Part shown: positions 43,009 to 51,994 of the stretch, piece by piece
Layout: the number at the start of each line of letters is the position of its first letter
Numbering within the stretch: position 1 is the first letter of the stretch
Assembly (NCBI RefSeq): GCF_030815985.1
Contig: NZ_JAUSXM010000001.1
Location: 310,001 to 374,000, forward strand
Source: Paenibacillus sp. W2I17
Lineage (GTDB): Bacteria; Bacillota; Bacilli; Paenibacillales; Paenibacillaceae
DNA length: 64,000 nt
Direction: 5' to 3'
Translations under genes and position numbers: made by a program
The notes under the pieces: model-generated
The model's input: the letters and a program-made list of their open reading frames with translations, nothing else
Databases searched by the model: none
What the model was told of the DNA's origin: nothing

Positions 43009-44073
43009 TTAAACAGGTCTTTTCGTAGTAACCCCTCTCAAGGCATGTTCCTTGCGATACTGCCCTGGCGTCAGACCGATTTCTTTTTTGAACTTGCGGA
43101 TGAAATTTGGCGCATCCATATAACCGACTTGCTCGATAATTTCTTTGAGCGGTGCGCTAGTGTTCTCCAGCAACCGGATGACCTCATCCATACGCCGCTG
43201 CCAGATATATTGTGAGAAATTGCTGCCGGTCTTCTCTTTGAAGCTCCGGCTTAAATAAGAAGTTGAAATGGCAAATTTAAGCGCCACATGCTCTAGACTG
43301 ATTGTGTAGTCTGCAAACTGTTGATCCACGTAAGCCAGAACGTCATCCATTAATGTTGACTCGCTTGTCTTCGTATTTAGCTCCACCTGTGCGCAAATGT
43401 CAGCGGCCAGACTGAGCAAACGACTCTCCAGCTCTTCAAGTGTTTCGAAGGAGGTCAATTCAGGCATATTGGCGAACACTTCGTTCATACCAAGCTCGGA
43501 GGCGGTGCGTAGAAAAGCGTTCAGCAGATCAAAACAGATGCAGCGCAGTAGATGAACCTGCAACGGCTCGTCTTTGATCGTATGAATGGTATCGGCAATC
43601 ATTTGGACAGCTACTGATTCGTTGCCCTGCTTTAGACTCTGCTCCAGTTTCAGCATGGATTTGCGCGGAATCCAAAAGCTCTCGGTAGCAGAAGGATTCA
43701 GCTCTGCAAGCTGCTCGAAATAAGTCACCTGACCGCTGCGCCGGATGATCCGGTGCTCCAGAGCTGCAGCGGCTTCAATGAAGGATTGGTTAAGCCGGGC
43801 CAAGTCCCTATAGACCATGCCGACACCTATACTCAGAGATAGCTGCGAGTGCTCGCGGATCACCGTTTGAATGGCTTCAATGACCTGTTCCAGTTGGCTT
43901 TGAATCGGCTTGTCAGTATCACCGGGAAGTGAAATAATCAGGGCAAACTGGTCCTTAACCGAGAATTCTACACCGAAGATCTGAGCGCCGGTACCCGGGA
44001 AGACATACATTGCTGAGTATATCCTGCAACAGATGGCGTTCCTGCCAGGACTTGCCGCCGGGCACAGTATCAT
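43009..44073 (-). CDS. AraC-family regulator, C-terminal part (out of frame with 43955-45340)
   Basis: C-terminal half of a YesN/AraC-type membrane regulator. It carries the GGDEF-like degenerate region (QFALIISLPGD, SLSIGVGMVYRDLARLNQ) and the AraC DNA-binding domain at the end, with the two HTHs KFAISTSYLSRSFKEKTG and IIEQVGYMDAPNFIRKFKKE followed by IGLTPGQYRKEH. The first 30 residues of this frame (MILCPAAS...) are not normal protein: homology-like sequence begins at FPGTGAQIFGVEFS, exactly where the other frame loses sense. See the finding on the frameshift. Confidence 0.8.
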   Translation of the reverse strand: MILCPAASPGRNAICCRIYSAMYVFPGTGAQIFGVEFSVKDQFALIISLPGDTDKPIQSQLEQVIEAIQTVIREHSQLSLSIGVGMVYRDLARLNQSFIEAAAALEHRIIRRSGQVTYFEQLAELNPSATESFWIPRKSMLKLEQSLKQGNESVAVQMIADTIHTIKDEPLQVHLLRCICFDLLNAFLRTASELGMNEVFANMPELTSFETLEELESRLLSLAADICAQVELNTKTSESTLMDDVLAYVDQQFADYTISLEHVALKFAISTSYLSRSFKEKTGSNFSQYIWQRRMDEVIRLLENTSAPLKEIIEQVGYMDAPNFIRKFKKEIGLTPGQYRKEHALRGVTTKRPV

Positions 44074-45340
44074 CCCAGGACAAAATAGCCGAGAAATATA
44101 GCCCTTGTCCTTGAGGATGCCTGAATCCTGCGCTAAGGATCATTTGTTCGATCTCCGGATCATCCGGCTTGCCGTGCTTGAGTAACAGCAGCATGCACTG
44201 ATTGCGGACAAAGGGCTCCTGAAAATCAATTTTCACACTGTAATTGTGGAGGGTCTGGCGTATCCATTCCCATTCATTGCGGAGCTTGGGAGCATCATCG
44301 CCGCTGCCTTTCATCTTGTCCATTAAATCCCTAATCGGATGGTACTGGCGTTTGGCTAACAGCAGCGCAGCAGCTATGCCAGTAATGACGGTAATACAGA
44401 AGACGATCAGGACGAGGGTCTGGACATGGGCGACACGGCTGAAAAATTGGAAGCTTGGCATCGTGGTCACATAGGTCCAGCCATTTTCTTCAGATTGGAC
44501 TGAAACAACGGAGTATTGTTCTCCATCCATCTTCAAATTGTGAATACCGGGCTCAAGTGTAGCTAAATTCTCAATTTCGTCCTGGGGGAGGTTGATGCCA
44601 TGGCTGTTCGCGGTCAACACCTCTCCGGAAGGACTGAAAATATAACTGCTTCCTGAAAAATCACTCAAAATCGAATCCATGACCCCGGTAAGGTTGGATT
44701 CTTTCATTAAATAAATAACGGTCCCATATGGAAACGGGTCATTCGGTTTAACGGGCACAAGCATGACAAGCATCGACTCCATTCGGGAATTAACCTTCAC
44801 GTTCTCAGCGGGACGGACCAGGGGCTGCCTAGTTTCATTCAAGTCCTGCCGCAATTCTTCCGGATTCCAATGCTCGAACTGATAGAGACTATCAAAGGTG
44901 ACATCAAGATTAGCCAGACCACGGTATGAATAGATGTTGGCATCGTTATGGAAAAAGAGAAGCAAATCCTCTGCAATGCTGCTGCTAGCTTTGTAATTGG
45001 CCAGCGCCTGAATCGCCTCCAAGCTATAATAGGGATGCTGTACCATATAAGGGGTCAGGTGTTTGTCATAGGCGATTCTCCCCGCTATTTCCTGAAGTTC
45101 ATTCATACGGTTATCTATAGTGCTCTTCACCTGGTTAAGCTGATTGACATTTGATTGTTCAATCTCTACACGCAACCCTTTGACAGCGTTTTCATATACA
45201 AAAATAGTTACACCTGTCAGAGGGATAAGAAATATTAGAATGTAAGAAAAGGCATATTTCAGCAGAAGCCTTGATTTGAAATGATTCCAGCTGAACTTGA
45301 ATCTGTTGAGCAGGGATGGCTTGAGTGCCGAATTTGCCAT
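43955..45340 (-). CDS. AraC-family regulator, N-terminal membrane sensor part (frameshifted)
   Basis: N-terminal half: membrane helix at about residues 29-49, an extracellular sensor domain of about 250 residues (dCache-like), a second helix at about 310-330 (LVLIVFCITVITGIAAALLL), then a linker with RQYHPIRDLMDKM. The frame ends abnormally with NVCLPGYRRSDLRCRILG. Sense continues in the +1 frame (43009-44073), so the complete gene is 43009-45340 with one frame change near the CCCGGG at 43994-43999. Such regulators usually control the neighbouring LplB/YtcP transporter operon, here on the opposite strand. ATG at 45340 with GGAGGGACTGCTTC upstream. Confidence 0.82.
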   Translation of the reverse strand: MANSALKPSLLNRFKFSWNHFKSRLLLKYAFSYILIFLIPLTGVTIFVYENAVKGLRVEIEQSNVNQLNQVKSTIDNRMNELQEIAGRIAYDKHLTPYMVQHPYYSLEAIQALANYKASSSIAEDLLLFFHNDANIYSYRGLANLDVTFDSLYQFEHWNPEELRQDLNETRQPLVRPAENVKVNSRMESMLVMLVPVKPNDPFPYGTVIYLMKESNLTGVMDSILSDFSGSSYIFSPSGEVLTANSHGINLPQDEIENLATLEPGIHNLKMDGEQYSVVSVQSEENGWTYVTTMPSFQFFSRVAHVQTLVLIVFCITVITGIAAALLLAKRQYHPIRDLMDKMKGSGDDAPKLRNEWEWIRQTLHNYSVKIDFQEPFVRNQCMLLLLKHGKPDDPEIEQMILSAGFRHPQGQGLYFSAILSWDDTVPGGKSWQERHLLQDILSNVCLPGYRRSDLRCRILG

Positions 45341-45561
45341 GAAGCAGTCCCTCCAGTGTTAGATATTCGGATTAAAAATTTTGAATTAAAAATCAGTGTT
45401 CTCTTCTGGATTACTCTTGTGCTAGTATAAACATTATAACATTATAATCTTTAGAATAAAGTAGCTCATCAGGCTTATTTTTGACGATTTGGAAGTACAG
45501 ATTTCATGAATCATTTTTTGAATTTTGCCTGTATACCGGGGTTGAAAAGGAGATGGGATGA

Positions 45562-46662
45562 GTGGGCACAGAGAATGTGCTGCGCAATCTGCAGCTTGTT
45601 GACGGGCGAATTATGGATATCGCCATTCAGGACGGGATCATCACTGCCATTACACCGCCAGGCCAGGCTGAAGGAGAAAATGAGCTGGATTGTTCAGGGT
45701 TATATGTGTCCAGTGGGTGGATTGATCTGCATGTACATGCCGTCCAGGAGCTTGATCCCTATGGCGATGATATCGACGAAATTGGTGTGAAGCAGGGGGT
45801 AACAACGCTTGTAGATGCCGGAAGCTGCGGTGCAGATCGAATTGGAGCTTTCTATACCGCAAGACTACAGGCTGCTACACAAGTATTTGCTCTGTTGAAC
45901 ATTTCAAGCATCGGGCTCGAACGGACGGATGAACTGTCGCAGTTGGAATGGATTGACCGGGCAAAGGTCCTGGAGGCGGCAGCGGCTTATCCTGATTTCA
46001 TTGTTGGTCTGAAAGCCCGCATCAGCCAAAGTGTCGTCAAAGACAGCGGCATACAGCCACTCAAGTTGGCACGCACACTCTCGGAAGAAACGAAGCTTCC
46101 GCTCATGGTTCACATCGGTTCTGCTCCGCCCGCGATCTCTGATGTGCTCGAGCTACTACAGTCGGGCGATGTAATCACCCATTACCTTAACGGCAAGTCC
46201 AACAATCTGTTTCATGCGGACGGCACACCGCTGCAAGAACTGCTGGATGCAGCTGCTCGGGGAGTTCATCTGGATGTGGGGCATGGCACAGCGAGCTTCT
46301 CCTTCCGGATTGCAGAACAGGCCAAGGTTGCAGGCATTGCGCTGAATACAATCAGTACTGACATTTATCGAGGCAACCGTATGAATGGTCCGGTATACAG
46401 TATGTCGAATGTGCTGACGAAATTTCTGTACCTCGGCTACAGTCTGGAAGAGGTCATCCGTGCGGTTACAAGAAGTCCAGCGGAGTGGCTCGGTAAGCCG
46501 GAGCTCGGGCAGATTAGGGTGGGACAGCAGGCGAACCTGACTTTGTTTTCCCTGGAAGCAGGCGAAAAGCAACTTGAGGACTCGGAAGGTGATGTCCGGG
46601 TCACGCAACACTATATTGAGGCTAAAGGAGTCTATGCTAATGGGTCACTCATTACAGGCTAA
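45562..46662 (+). CDS. Amidohydrolase/deacetylase-family metallohydrolase
   Basis: 366 residues from GTG 45562 (AAAGGAG nine bases upstream). Dihydroorotase-like TIM barrel: metal-binding HxH in DLHVHAVQ (H57, H59), a candidate carbamylated Lys in FIVGLKARIS, then LMVHIGSAPP and VITHYLNGK for further metal His, and NTISTDIYRG with the catalytic Asp. This family (amidohydrolase/deacetylase, DgaE-linked) is expected to remove an N-acyl group from an amino sugar acid. First gene of a tight operon with DgaE- and DgaF-like genes. Confidence 0.85.
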   Translation: MGTENVLRNLQLVDGRIMDIAIQDGIITAITPPGQAEGENELDCSGLYVSSGWIDLHVHAVQELDPYGDDIDEIGVKQGVTTLVDAGSCGADRIGAFYTARLQAATQVFALLNISSIGLERTDELSQLEWIDRAKVLEAAAAYPDFIVGLKARISQSVVKDSGIQPLKLARTLSEETKLPLMVHIGSAPPAISDVLELLQSGDVITHYLNGKSNNLFHADGTPLQELLDAAARGVHLDVGHGTASFSFRIAEQAKVAGIALNTISTDIYRGNRMNGPVYSMSNVLTKFLYLGYSLEEVIRAVTRSPAEWLGKPELGQIRVGQQANLTLFSLEAGEKQLEDSEGDVRVTQHYIEAKGVYANGSLITG

Positions 46663-47749
46663 ATATGGATTGAAGCGTGTTATTAACGCCAGTGGAAGAA
46701 TGAGCATTCTTGGCGTTTCCGCACCAACGGATTCAGTCATGGATGCGATGAAACAGGGCGGACAGCGTTACGTGGAAATTGCGGATCTTGTGGACAAATC
46801 CGGAGAATATATTGCACAGTTACTTGGTTCGGAAAGCGCGGTTGTGGTGAACTCCGCATCCAGTGGTATTGCACTGTCAGTGGCAGCCATTGTGACTGCC
46901 GGAGATCCGCGTCTCAGCCTTCGTCTGCACCAGGAGCCGATATTGAAAAATGAAATTATTATGCTAAAGGGCCATAATGTGCAATATGGAGCGCCGGTCG
47001 AAACCATGATATTTCTTGGCGGCGGCCGGGTAGTGGAAGTCGGGTATGCCAATGAAGGCCGCAAGGAACATATCGATCAGGCGATCGGTGAACACACTGC
47101 AGCCATTTTTTATGTTAAATCCCATCACGCTGTCCAGAAGAACATGATTTCTGTGGAAGAGGCCTGGGAGGTTGCACAGCGTAGAGGGGTGCCGCTGATT
47201 GTTGATGCGGCAGCGGAAGAGGATCTGCACAAATATATCCAACTTTCGGATCTGGCCATTTACAGCGGTTCGAAAGCTATCGAAGGCCCTACTTCCGGCA
47301 TTGTCGCTGGCAAAAAGACATACGTGGAGTGGCTTAAGGTACAGCTACACGGGATTGGCCGCAGCATGAAGGTTGGTAAAGAGACCGTTTTTGGGTTACT
47401 TCAAGCGCTAGATGAATACCAGGACAAAGCGGATAATAGTGAACGAGAGAAGCAGATGCTGGAGGCTCTTCAGCCACTGGATAGACTTCCTGGTGTTTCG
47501 GTCCGCATCGTGCAGGATGAAGCCGGCAGATTGATTTTCCGGGGGCGCGTCCAGATTGATTCCTCTCTTGCTGGGGTGGATGCGAAGAAAGTGAATGACC
47601 AGTTACGTGAAGGCGTAATTGCGGTATATACCCGAGACTATGGCGTCAAGCAGGGTTATTTCGATATTGATCCAAGGTCGTTACAAGGGGATGATATGCA
47701 GGTCATCGTCAGCAGATTACATGAAATCGTGGGAGGTAAACCAGAATGA
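46640..47749 (+). CDS. dgaE: DgaE-like PLP-dependent ammonia-lyase (SelA fold)
   Basis: 369 residues. The PLP-binding Lys is K212 in IYSGSKAIEGPTSG, with the SelA-like segments NASSSGIALS-type (NSASSGIALSVAAIV) and LIVDAAAEED before it. DgaE of Salmonella converts D-glucosaminate-6-phosphate to 2-keto-3-deoxy-6-phosphogluconate and ammonia; this role is carried over from the family. ATG 46640 is nine bases after AAAGGAG; 46634 is also in frame. It overlaps the amidohydrolase by 23 bases and the aldolase by four, indicating coupling. Confidence 0.83.
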   Translation: MGHSLQAKYGLKRVINASGRMSILGVSAPTDSVMDAMKQGGQRYVEIADLVDKSGEYIAQLLGSESAVVVNSASSGIALSVAAIVTAGDPRLSLRLHQEPILKNEIIMLKGHNVQYGAPVETMIFLGGGRVVEVGYANEGRKEHIDQAIGEHTAAIFYVKSHHAVQKNMISVEEAWEVAQRRGVPLIVDAAAEEDLHKYIQLSDLAIYSGSKAIEGPTSGIVAGKKTYVEWLKVQLHGIGRSMKVGKETVFGLLQALDEYQDKADNSEREKQMLEALQPLDRLPGVSVRIVQDEAGRLIFRGRVQIDSSLAGVDAKKVNDQLREGVIAVYTRDYGVKQGYFDIDPRSLQGDDMQVIVSRLHEIVGGKPE

Positions 47750-48501
47750 GTCATATTCAGCAGTTCCTGTATAAGAACAGGGCCGCAATTAATGTATTGG
47801 CCGGGAGTATCGGGAACGCCAAGGATGTGTACGAGGCTGCGGAAGGATATGTACTTATTGGTGTGCTCTCCAAAAATTATGCTACGTCGGAAGAAGCTGT
47901 AGTCGCCATGACTGAATATGGTCAGGCTATTCAAGATGCCGTATCTATCGGACTCGGGGCCGGAGACAGCCGTCAGGCTGCAGTTGTGGCGGAGATTGCC
48001 GCCAGCTATCCGGGAAGCCATATCAATCAGGTATTCCCTGCAGTCGGGGCAACCCGTGCCAATCTGGGACCTAAAGATAGTTGGATTAACTGCCTCGTAT
48101 CTCCGTGCGGTCAGCCAGGTTATGTAAATATATCGACTGGCCCCATCAGTTCAGTAACCACTCCGCAGGCCAATGTTCCGGTTCATGCCGCCATTGCACT
48201 GGTTCGTGACATGGGAGGGAACGCGCTCAAATATTATCCGATGCAGGGGTTGAAGCTGGAAGAGGAGTACCGTGCTGTTGCCAAGGCTTGTGGAGAAGCG
48301 GCTTTTGCTCTGGAGCCTACAGGCGGAATTGATCTGGACAACTTTGGACCCATTCTAGAGATTGCACTACAGGCAGGCGTACCTCGGGTTATACCACATG
48401 TCTATTCTTCAATTATTGAGTCTCAGACCGGGAGTACGAACGTACAGGATGTCCGTAGACTGCTCGAAACAATGAAATCGCTGGTGGACCGGTATGCCTA
48501 G
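47746..48501 (+). CDS. dgaF: DgaF-like KDPG aldolase
   Basis: 251 residues with the TIM-barrel pattern of the DgaF family (2-dehydro-3-deoxy-phosphogluconate aldolase, unlike Eda). Conserved stretches: AGSIGNAKDVYEAAEGYVLI, VFPAVGATRANLG, NISTGPISSVTTPQANVPVH and ALEPTGGIDLDNFGPILE, ending IPHVYSSIIE. Splits KDPG into pyruvate and glyceraldehyde-3-phosphate. ATG overlaps the preceding stop (ATGA), and the kinase start overlaps its end by eight bases. Confidence 0.85.
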   Translation: MSHIQQFLYKNRAAINVLAGSIGNAKDVYEAAEGYVLIGVLSKNYATSEEAVVAMTEYGQAIQDAVSIGLGAGDSRQAAVVAEIAASYPGSHINQVFPAVGATRANLGPKDSWINCLVSPCGQPGYVNISTGPISSVTTPQANVPVHAAIALVRDMGGNALKYYPMQGLKLEEEYRAVAKACGEAAFALEPTGGIDLDNFGPILEIALQAGVPRVIPHVYSSIIESQTGSTNVQDVRRLLETMKSLVDRYA

Positions 48502-49507
48502 GGTTGCTGCTTTTGGTGAAGTGATGATGCGGCTGCAGGTTCCGGGCTACGAAACGCTGGTCCAGAGCAGCAGGCTGGAGTATTCTTTTTCCGGTAGCGG
48601 GGTAAATGTAACGGCAGCACTAGCCAGATACGGCCATAACGGTGCTCTTATTACAACTTTGCCGGAAACTCCGGTGGGCGAAGCGGCTATCGCTTATCTG
48701 CGCAAGCTGGGGGTGGATACCTCACTTATTAGCCAGGGCGGTAAACACCTTGGAATGTACTTTCTGGAGAATGGCTTTGGAGCCCGCCCTGGCAGAGTTA
48801 CTTACACAGACCGGCTGGGCAGCAGTTTCAATACCGCGGACGCAGACAATTATGATATGAAAGATCTTGCCTCCCGAGTCGACGTTCTTCATTTATGTGG
48901 CATTACGCTGGCTATGAATGATGGCGTGCGCAAGCAGATGAAACGGCTTGCTGAGGAAGTGAAGAGTGCTGGGGGTAAGGTTGTGTTTGATTGTAATTAC
49001 CGTCCTGCATTATGGGGGACAGATGGTTATGTCAAGGCCCGCCCGCATTATGAGGAACTGCTGGGGCTGGCAGATCTGGTGTTAATGAATGAGAAGGATG
49101 CGAAGTGTATTCTTGGCATCGGAACCGGAGAATATGATAGAATAACACAGATGAAGCAAGCGATTCCTGAAGTTGCAAAGCGATTCGGAATCGGAACGGT
49201 AGCAGGAACTCACCGTGAGATTAACGCTGACCATACGCATTCCTTGACAGGATATATCTATCATCAAGGTACGTTCGTATTTTCCCGCAAGCTGACGTTC
49301 CCGGTGTATGACCGGATCGGTGCCGGCGATGTATTTGCTAGCACCATCATCCATGGGGAATTGCAGCAATATCCACAGGAACATACGGTTAATATGGCAG
49401 TGGCGGCAGCGATGCTGGCCCATACCACTCAAGGTGATACAGCGCTTTTTACCGAGAATGAGGTGCTCCGGGCGCTGTCGGACCATACCTCAGATATTGA
49501 AAGGTAG
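48494..49507 (+). CDS. PfkB-family sugar (acid) kinase, KdgK-like
   Basis: 337 residues of the ribokinase fold. The substrate and nucleotide motifs are present: FGEVMMRLQVPG at the start, YSFSGSGVNVTAALARYG, VVFDCNYRPALWG, LMNEKDAKCILG, and the anion-hole motif DRIGAGDVFAS near the C-terminus. KdgK-type enzymes phosphorylate 2-keto-3-deoxygluconate; in this operon the substrate may instead be free glucosaminate. Overlaps dgaF by eight bases. Confidence 0.85.
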   Translation: MPRVAAFGEVMMRLQVPGYETLVQSSRLEYSFSGSGVNVTAALARYGHNGALITTLPETPVGEAAIAYLRKLGVDTSLISQGGKHLGMYFLENGFGARPGRVTYTDRLGSSFNTADADNYDMKDLASRVDVLHLCGITLAMNDGVRKQMKRLAEEVKSAGGKVVFDCNYRPALWGTDGYVKARPHYEELLGLADLVLMNEKDAKCILGIGTGEYDRITQMKQAIPEVAKRFGIGTVAGTHREINADHTHSLTGYIYHQGTFVFSRKLTFPVYDRIGAGDVFASTIIHGELQQYPQEHTVNMAVAAAMLAHTTQGDTALFTENEVLRALSDHTSDIER

Positions 49508-49517
49508 TGAACAGTGA

Positions 49518-50240
49518 GTGTCTCTGAAGCGCAAGCAAGGTCCTTTATATCAGCAAATCCAAAAAATTCTCAAAGATCGGATTCTACATGGAGTATATCC
49601 TCTCGGAAGCATCATCCCCTCCGAACCGCAGCTGGAGAAAGAATTTGGCGTCAGCAAAATGACAGTCCGCGGTGCGGTCCAAGAGCTGTCCCAGGAAGGT
49701 TACGTGCAGAAAAAAAGCGGTGTTGGAACGATTGTGTTGCGCAATACCTCTCATCAGAAGCTCTCAAAGGGCAAACGGTTTACGGAGCTGCTCGTAGAAG
49801 AGGGCCATAAGCTGGAAAAGAAAGTTCTGAATTCCCGTTTACTCACCAATGATACCGGAACGGAGGAATATGGTCGCTACGGGCCGTATTGCCAGCGGAT
49901 TGAAAGGCTCTACACTCTTAACGGACAACCTTATATTCATCTGATACACTTTTTGGCAGCAGCTGCATTGCCCGGCGGGGGCAAGGAAGAAATGAATGGA
50001 GACATCCAATCGCTGTATGACTCACTGGAGGAGAACAACATTTTGCTGGAGAACTTCAAAGACCGTTTCTTTGTAGAGCCGGCAGCTCCTGAGGTATGCC
50101 AACTACTGAAGATCCACCCGGGGACGCATGTGCTTAAGCGCCTCCGTAACTCCTTCGACGGAGAAGGCAGATTAATTGAGCACAGCATCGGCTGTTATAA
50201 CACGGAACATCATCATTATCTGGTTAATTACGACACTTGA
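49518..50240 (+). CDS. GntR/HutC-family transcriptional regulator
   Basis: 240 residues. Winged helix at residues 1-75 (LYQQIQKILKDRILHGVYPLG, IPSEPQLEKEFGVSKMTVRGA) and a C-terminal UbiC/UTRA effector-binding domain. GTG start at 49518, ten bases after the kinase stop; no good ribosome site, so it may depend on coupling. It is the last gene of the dga-like operon and is expected to sense one of the sugar acid intermediates. Confidence 0.87.
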   Translation: MSLKRKQGPLYQQIQKILKDRILHGVYPLGSIIPSEPQLEKEFGVSKMTVRGAVQELSQEGYVQKKSGVGTIVLRNTSHQKLSKGKRFTELLVEEGHKLEKKVLNSRLLTNDTGTEEYGRYGPYCQRIERLYTLNGQPYIHLIHFLAAAALPGGGKEEMNGDIQSLYDSLEENNILLENFKDRFFVEPAAPEVCQLLKIHPGTHVLKRLRNSFDGEGRLIEHSIGCYNTEHHHYLVNYDT

Positions 50241-50250
50241 GGTCGGCGGT

Positions 50251-50294
50251 GCAAAAAGAGGGTCCTGCCATTTTCATAACAGGACCCTTTTTGC
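50251..50294. terminator. Strong bidirectional terminator
   Basis: GCAAAAAGAGGGTCCTG and CAGGACCCTTTTTGC pair around a short loop; separates the operon from the convergent gene at 50300. Confidence 0.9.
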
Positions 50295-50299
50295 GTAAA

Positions 50300-51838
50300 C
50301 TAGAAATCCCTCAAACGATCAAATACCTCATATAATTCCTCGTGATTAACCTTAATCAAATCATCTTGACGCAGTTCCCAATTCTCCTGTAACTGATTCA
50401 GTAACTCCGTTAGAACAACATAAATCTCTTCACGCTCAACAGTTTCAATAAAGCCGGTCTTGGCATCCATCTTGTTGAAGGTCTGTGTGTAGTTCTCAAC
50501 CATGGAGACGAGTTGTTTGTGCATAGCTTCCTGATTGTTAAAATCTTGACTTAATTGACGGATTTCCTTCAAGCACTGTTTGTACAATTGAGCTGCTTTT
50601 TTGGCGTGAGCTGCCTTAATGTGGTCCCGCCCATCCCAATCCCGAAAGGGATTGTTCAGGTTCTCCGCAAGCCATTCCGGTTTGCGTGCTTTGGTGATTT
50701 CCATATCAAGTCCGGCAGCAGCGGATTTTTTATATCTTGTTTTGATCGATTTGGCTGCATCGGCAGGCAGGCTGGTTAGCCACAGCGTAGCCAATTTTGG
50801 AAGTTGCTCTGGATCAGGGAATTGTTCACCTTTGAAGCCGAACAGGTCATATGTAGTGAAGGTTTGCAAATTTGCCAAATGCTGAATCGACTCTATATGG
50901 GATACATTGCCGGGTTTACCCCACAATCGTAACTCTGAAAGCTCAGGATAATACTGCACAAGTGGCTCCAGATTGAGTTCCGTGATATCTCTGATATACA
51001 GACCTTCAAGTCGCGAGATACCCGTAACCTGTGGCAGGCCCGATGGAACATTGAGAGTGATGCATTTACCCTCTTCATAAGCCGCGATACGCAGATCAGG
51101 AGACAGCTCACCTGTGAAATTCAGACTTTTCATCTTTGTGTTCAAAATTAACTCCTTCAACCCGCTGACATCCACAATAAGTTTGGTCAGATGACTGTTG
51201 CTGATATCCAGCATCGTTTGACCATGATGTATGATATGAAGTTCATTAATGAACGGGTTGTCTTCTATAAATGTAAAGATCGATTCCGTATATCCATCCA
51301 TTTCAATATGTGTCAGACAAGGTAGTTTTGCGAGTTCGGCTACATCTTTAGAAGATCTAGGGCTGAAATCGCGGAGTGTACTCGTACTGCGCCGCATTAC
51401 ACGATCGCCAACCATGACTTCTTTGTCATCATCCGCAGCTTGTTTGAACTGCGCTCTTCGGATCGCATCGATACCTTCCCATTCACGCTGGAGATATAGA
51501 CTTTCTCCGATCGGCCAGCCTCCCCCATACGTATTTGTTTCCTCGGTGTAGAGAGGAGGGATATTGCCTGCAAGCACATACTGTGAAGGGACATTAGCAC
51601 TCACGAAACTATGGGCAAGTCGGTCATTCCAGAAATAGAAATTACAGATCAGCGGTTTCATCTGATGAAGCTGCATTTCATTAGGCAGTTGATCACCAGT
51701 CCAATCCAACTGAAGGACCGAGGCAAGCGTGTTGGAAGTTTTACCCTCCGTTTCTTTCAGTCCAGTTACCTGACAGGCTGTATATTGTTGTAATTTTTCG
51801 ACATACACGCAGTACACATCTCCAACATTGGGGATCAT
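50300..51838 (-). CDS. LRR-like protein with Imm26-like N-terminus
   Basis: 512 residues. The first 80 residues (MIPNVGDVYCVYVEKLQQYTACQV... CNFYFWNDRLAHS) look like an Imm26/immunity-type domain. The middle (about 170-330) has irregular leucine-rich repeats (LPCLTHIEMDGY, SGLKELILNTKMKSLNF, YYPELSELRLWGKPGNVSH), and the C-terminal 130 residues form helical coiled-coil-like segments. No export signal. AGGAGCATAAC upstream of ATG. Function unknown; related in style to the LRR and SUKH genes at 13.9-20.6 kb. Confidence 0.72.
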   Translation of the reverse strand: MIPNVGDVYCVYVEKLQQYTACQVTGLKETEGKTSNTLASVLQLDWTGDQLPNEMQLHQMKPLICNFYFWNDRLAHSFVSANVPSQYVLAGNIPPLYTEETNTYGGGWPIGESLYLQREWEGIDAIRRAQFKQAADDDKEVMVGDRVMRRSTSTLRDFSPRSSKDVAELAKLPCLTHIEMDGYTESIFTFIEDNPFINELHIIHHGQTMLDISNSHLTKLIVDVSGLKELILNTKMKSLNFTGELSPDLRIAAYEEGKCITLNVPSGLPQVTGISRLEGLYIRDITELNLEPLVQYYPELSELRLWGKPGNVSHIESIQHLANLQTFTTYDLFGFKGEQFPDPEQLPKLATLWLTSLPADAAKSIKTRYKKSAAAGLDMEITKARKPEWLAENLNNPFRDWDGRDHIKAAHAKKAAQLYKQCLKEIRQLSQDFNNQEAMHKQLVSMVENYTQTFNKMDAKTGFIETVEREEIYVVLTELLNQLQENWELRQDDLIKVNHEELYEVFDRLRDF

Positions 51839-51994
51839 GTTATGCTCCTTTCGTTCTGCATCAATCGATGCTAAGCTACTTGTAAACCAAGTATTCTGCA
51901 GAACTAATAATAGATGAATTATATCAAAGTCATTCAGAGACTACCATTTTGGGATAGAGCCGAATAGGCTTGAATACTTTTATAAAAAGGAACG

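Noticed and set aside
43955..44073. Programmed ribosomal frameshift in the AraC-type gene
   Set aside because: No slippery heptamer or downstream pseudoknot was apparent, and AraC-type regulators are not known to use recoding; error or mutation is simpler.
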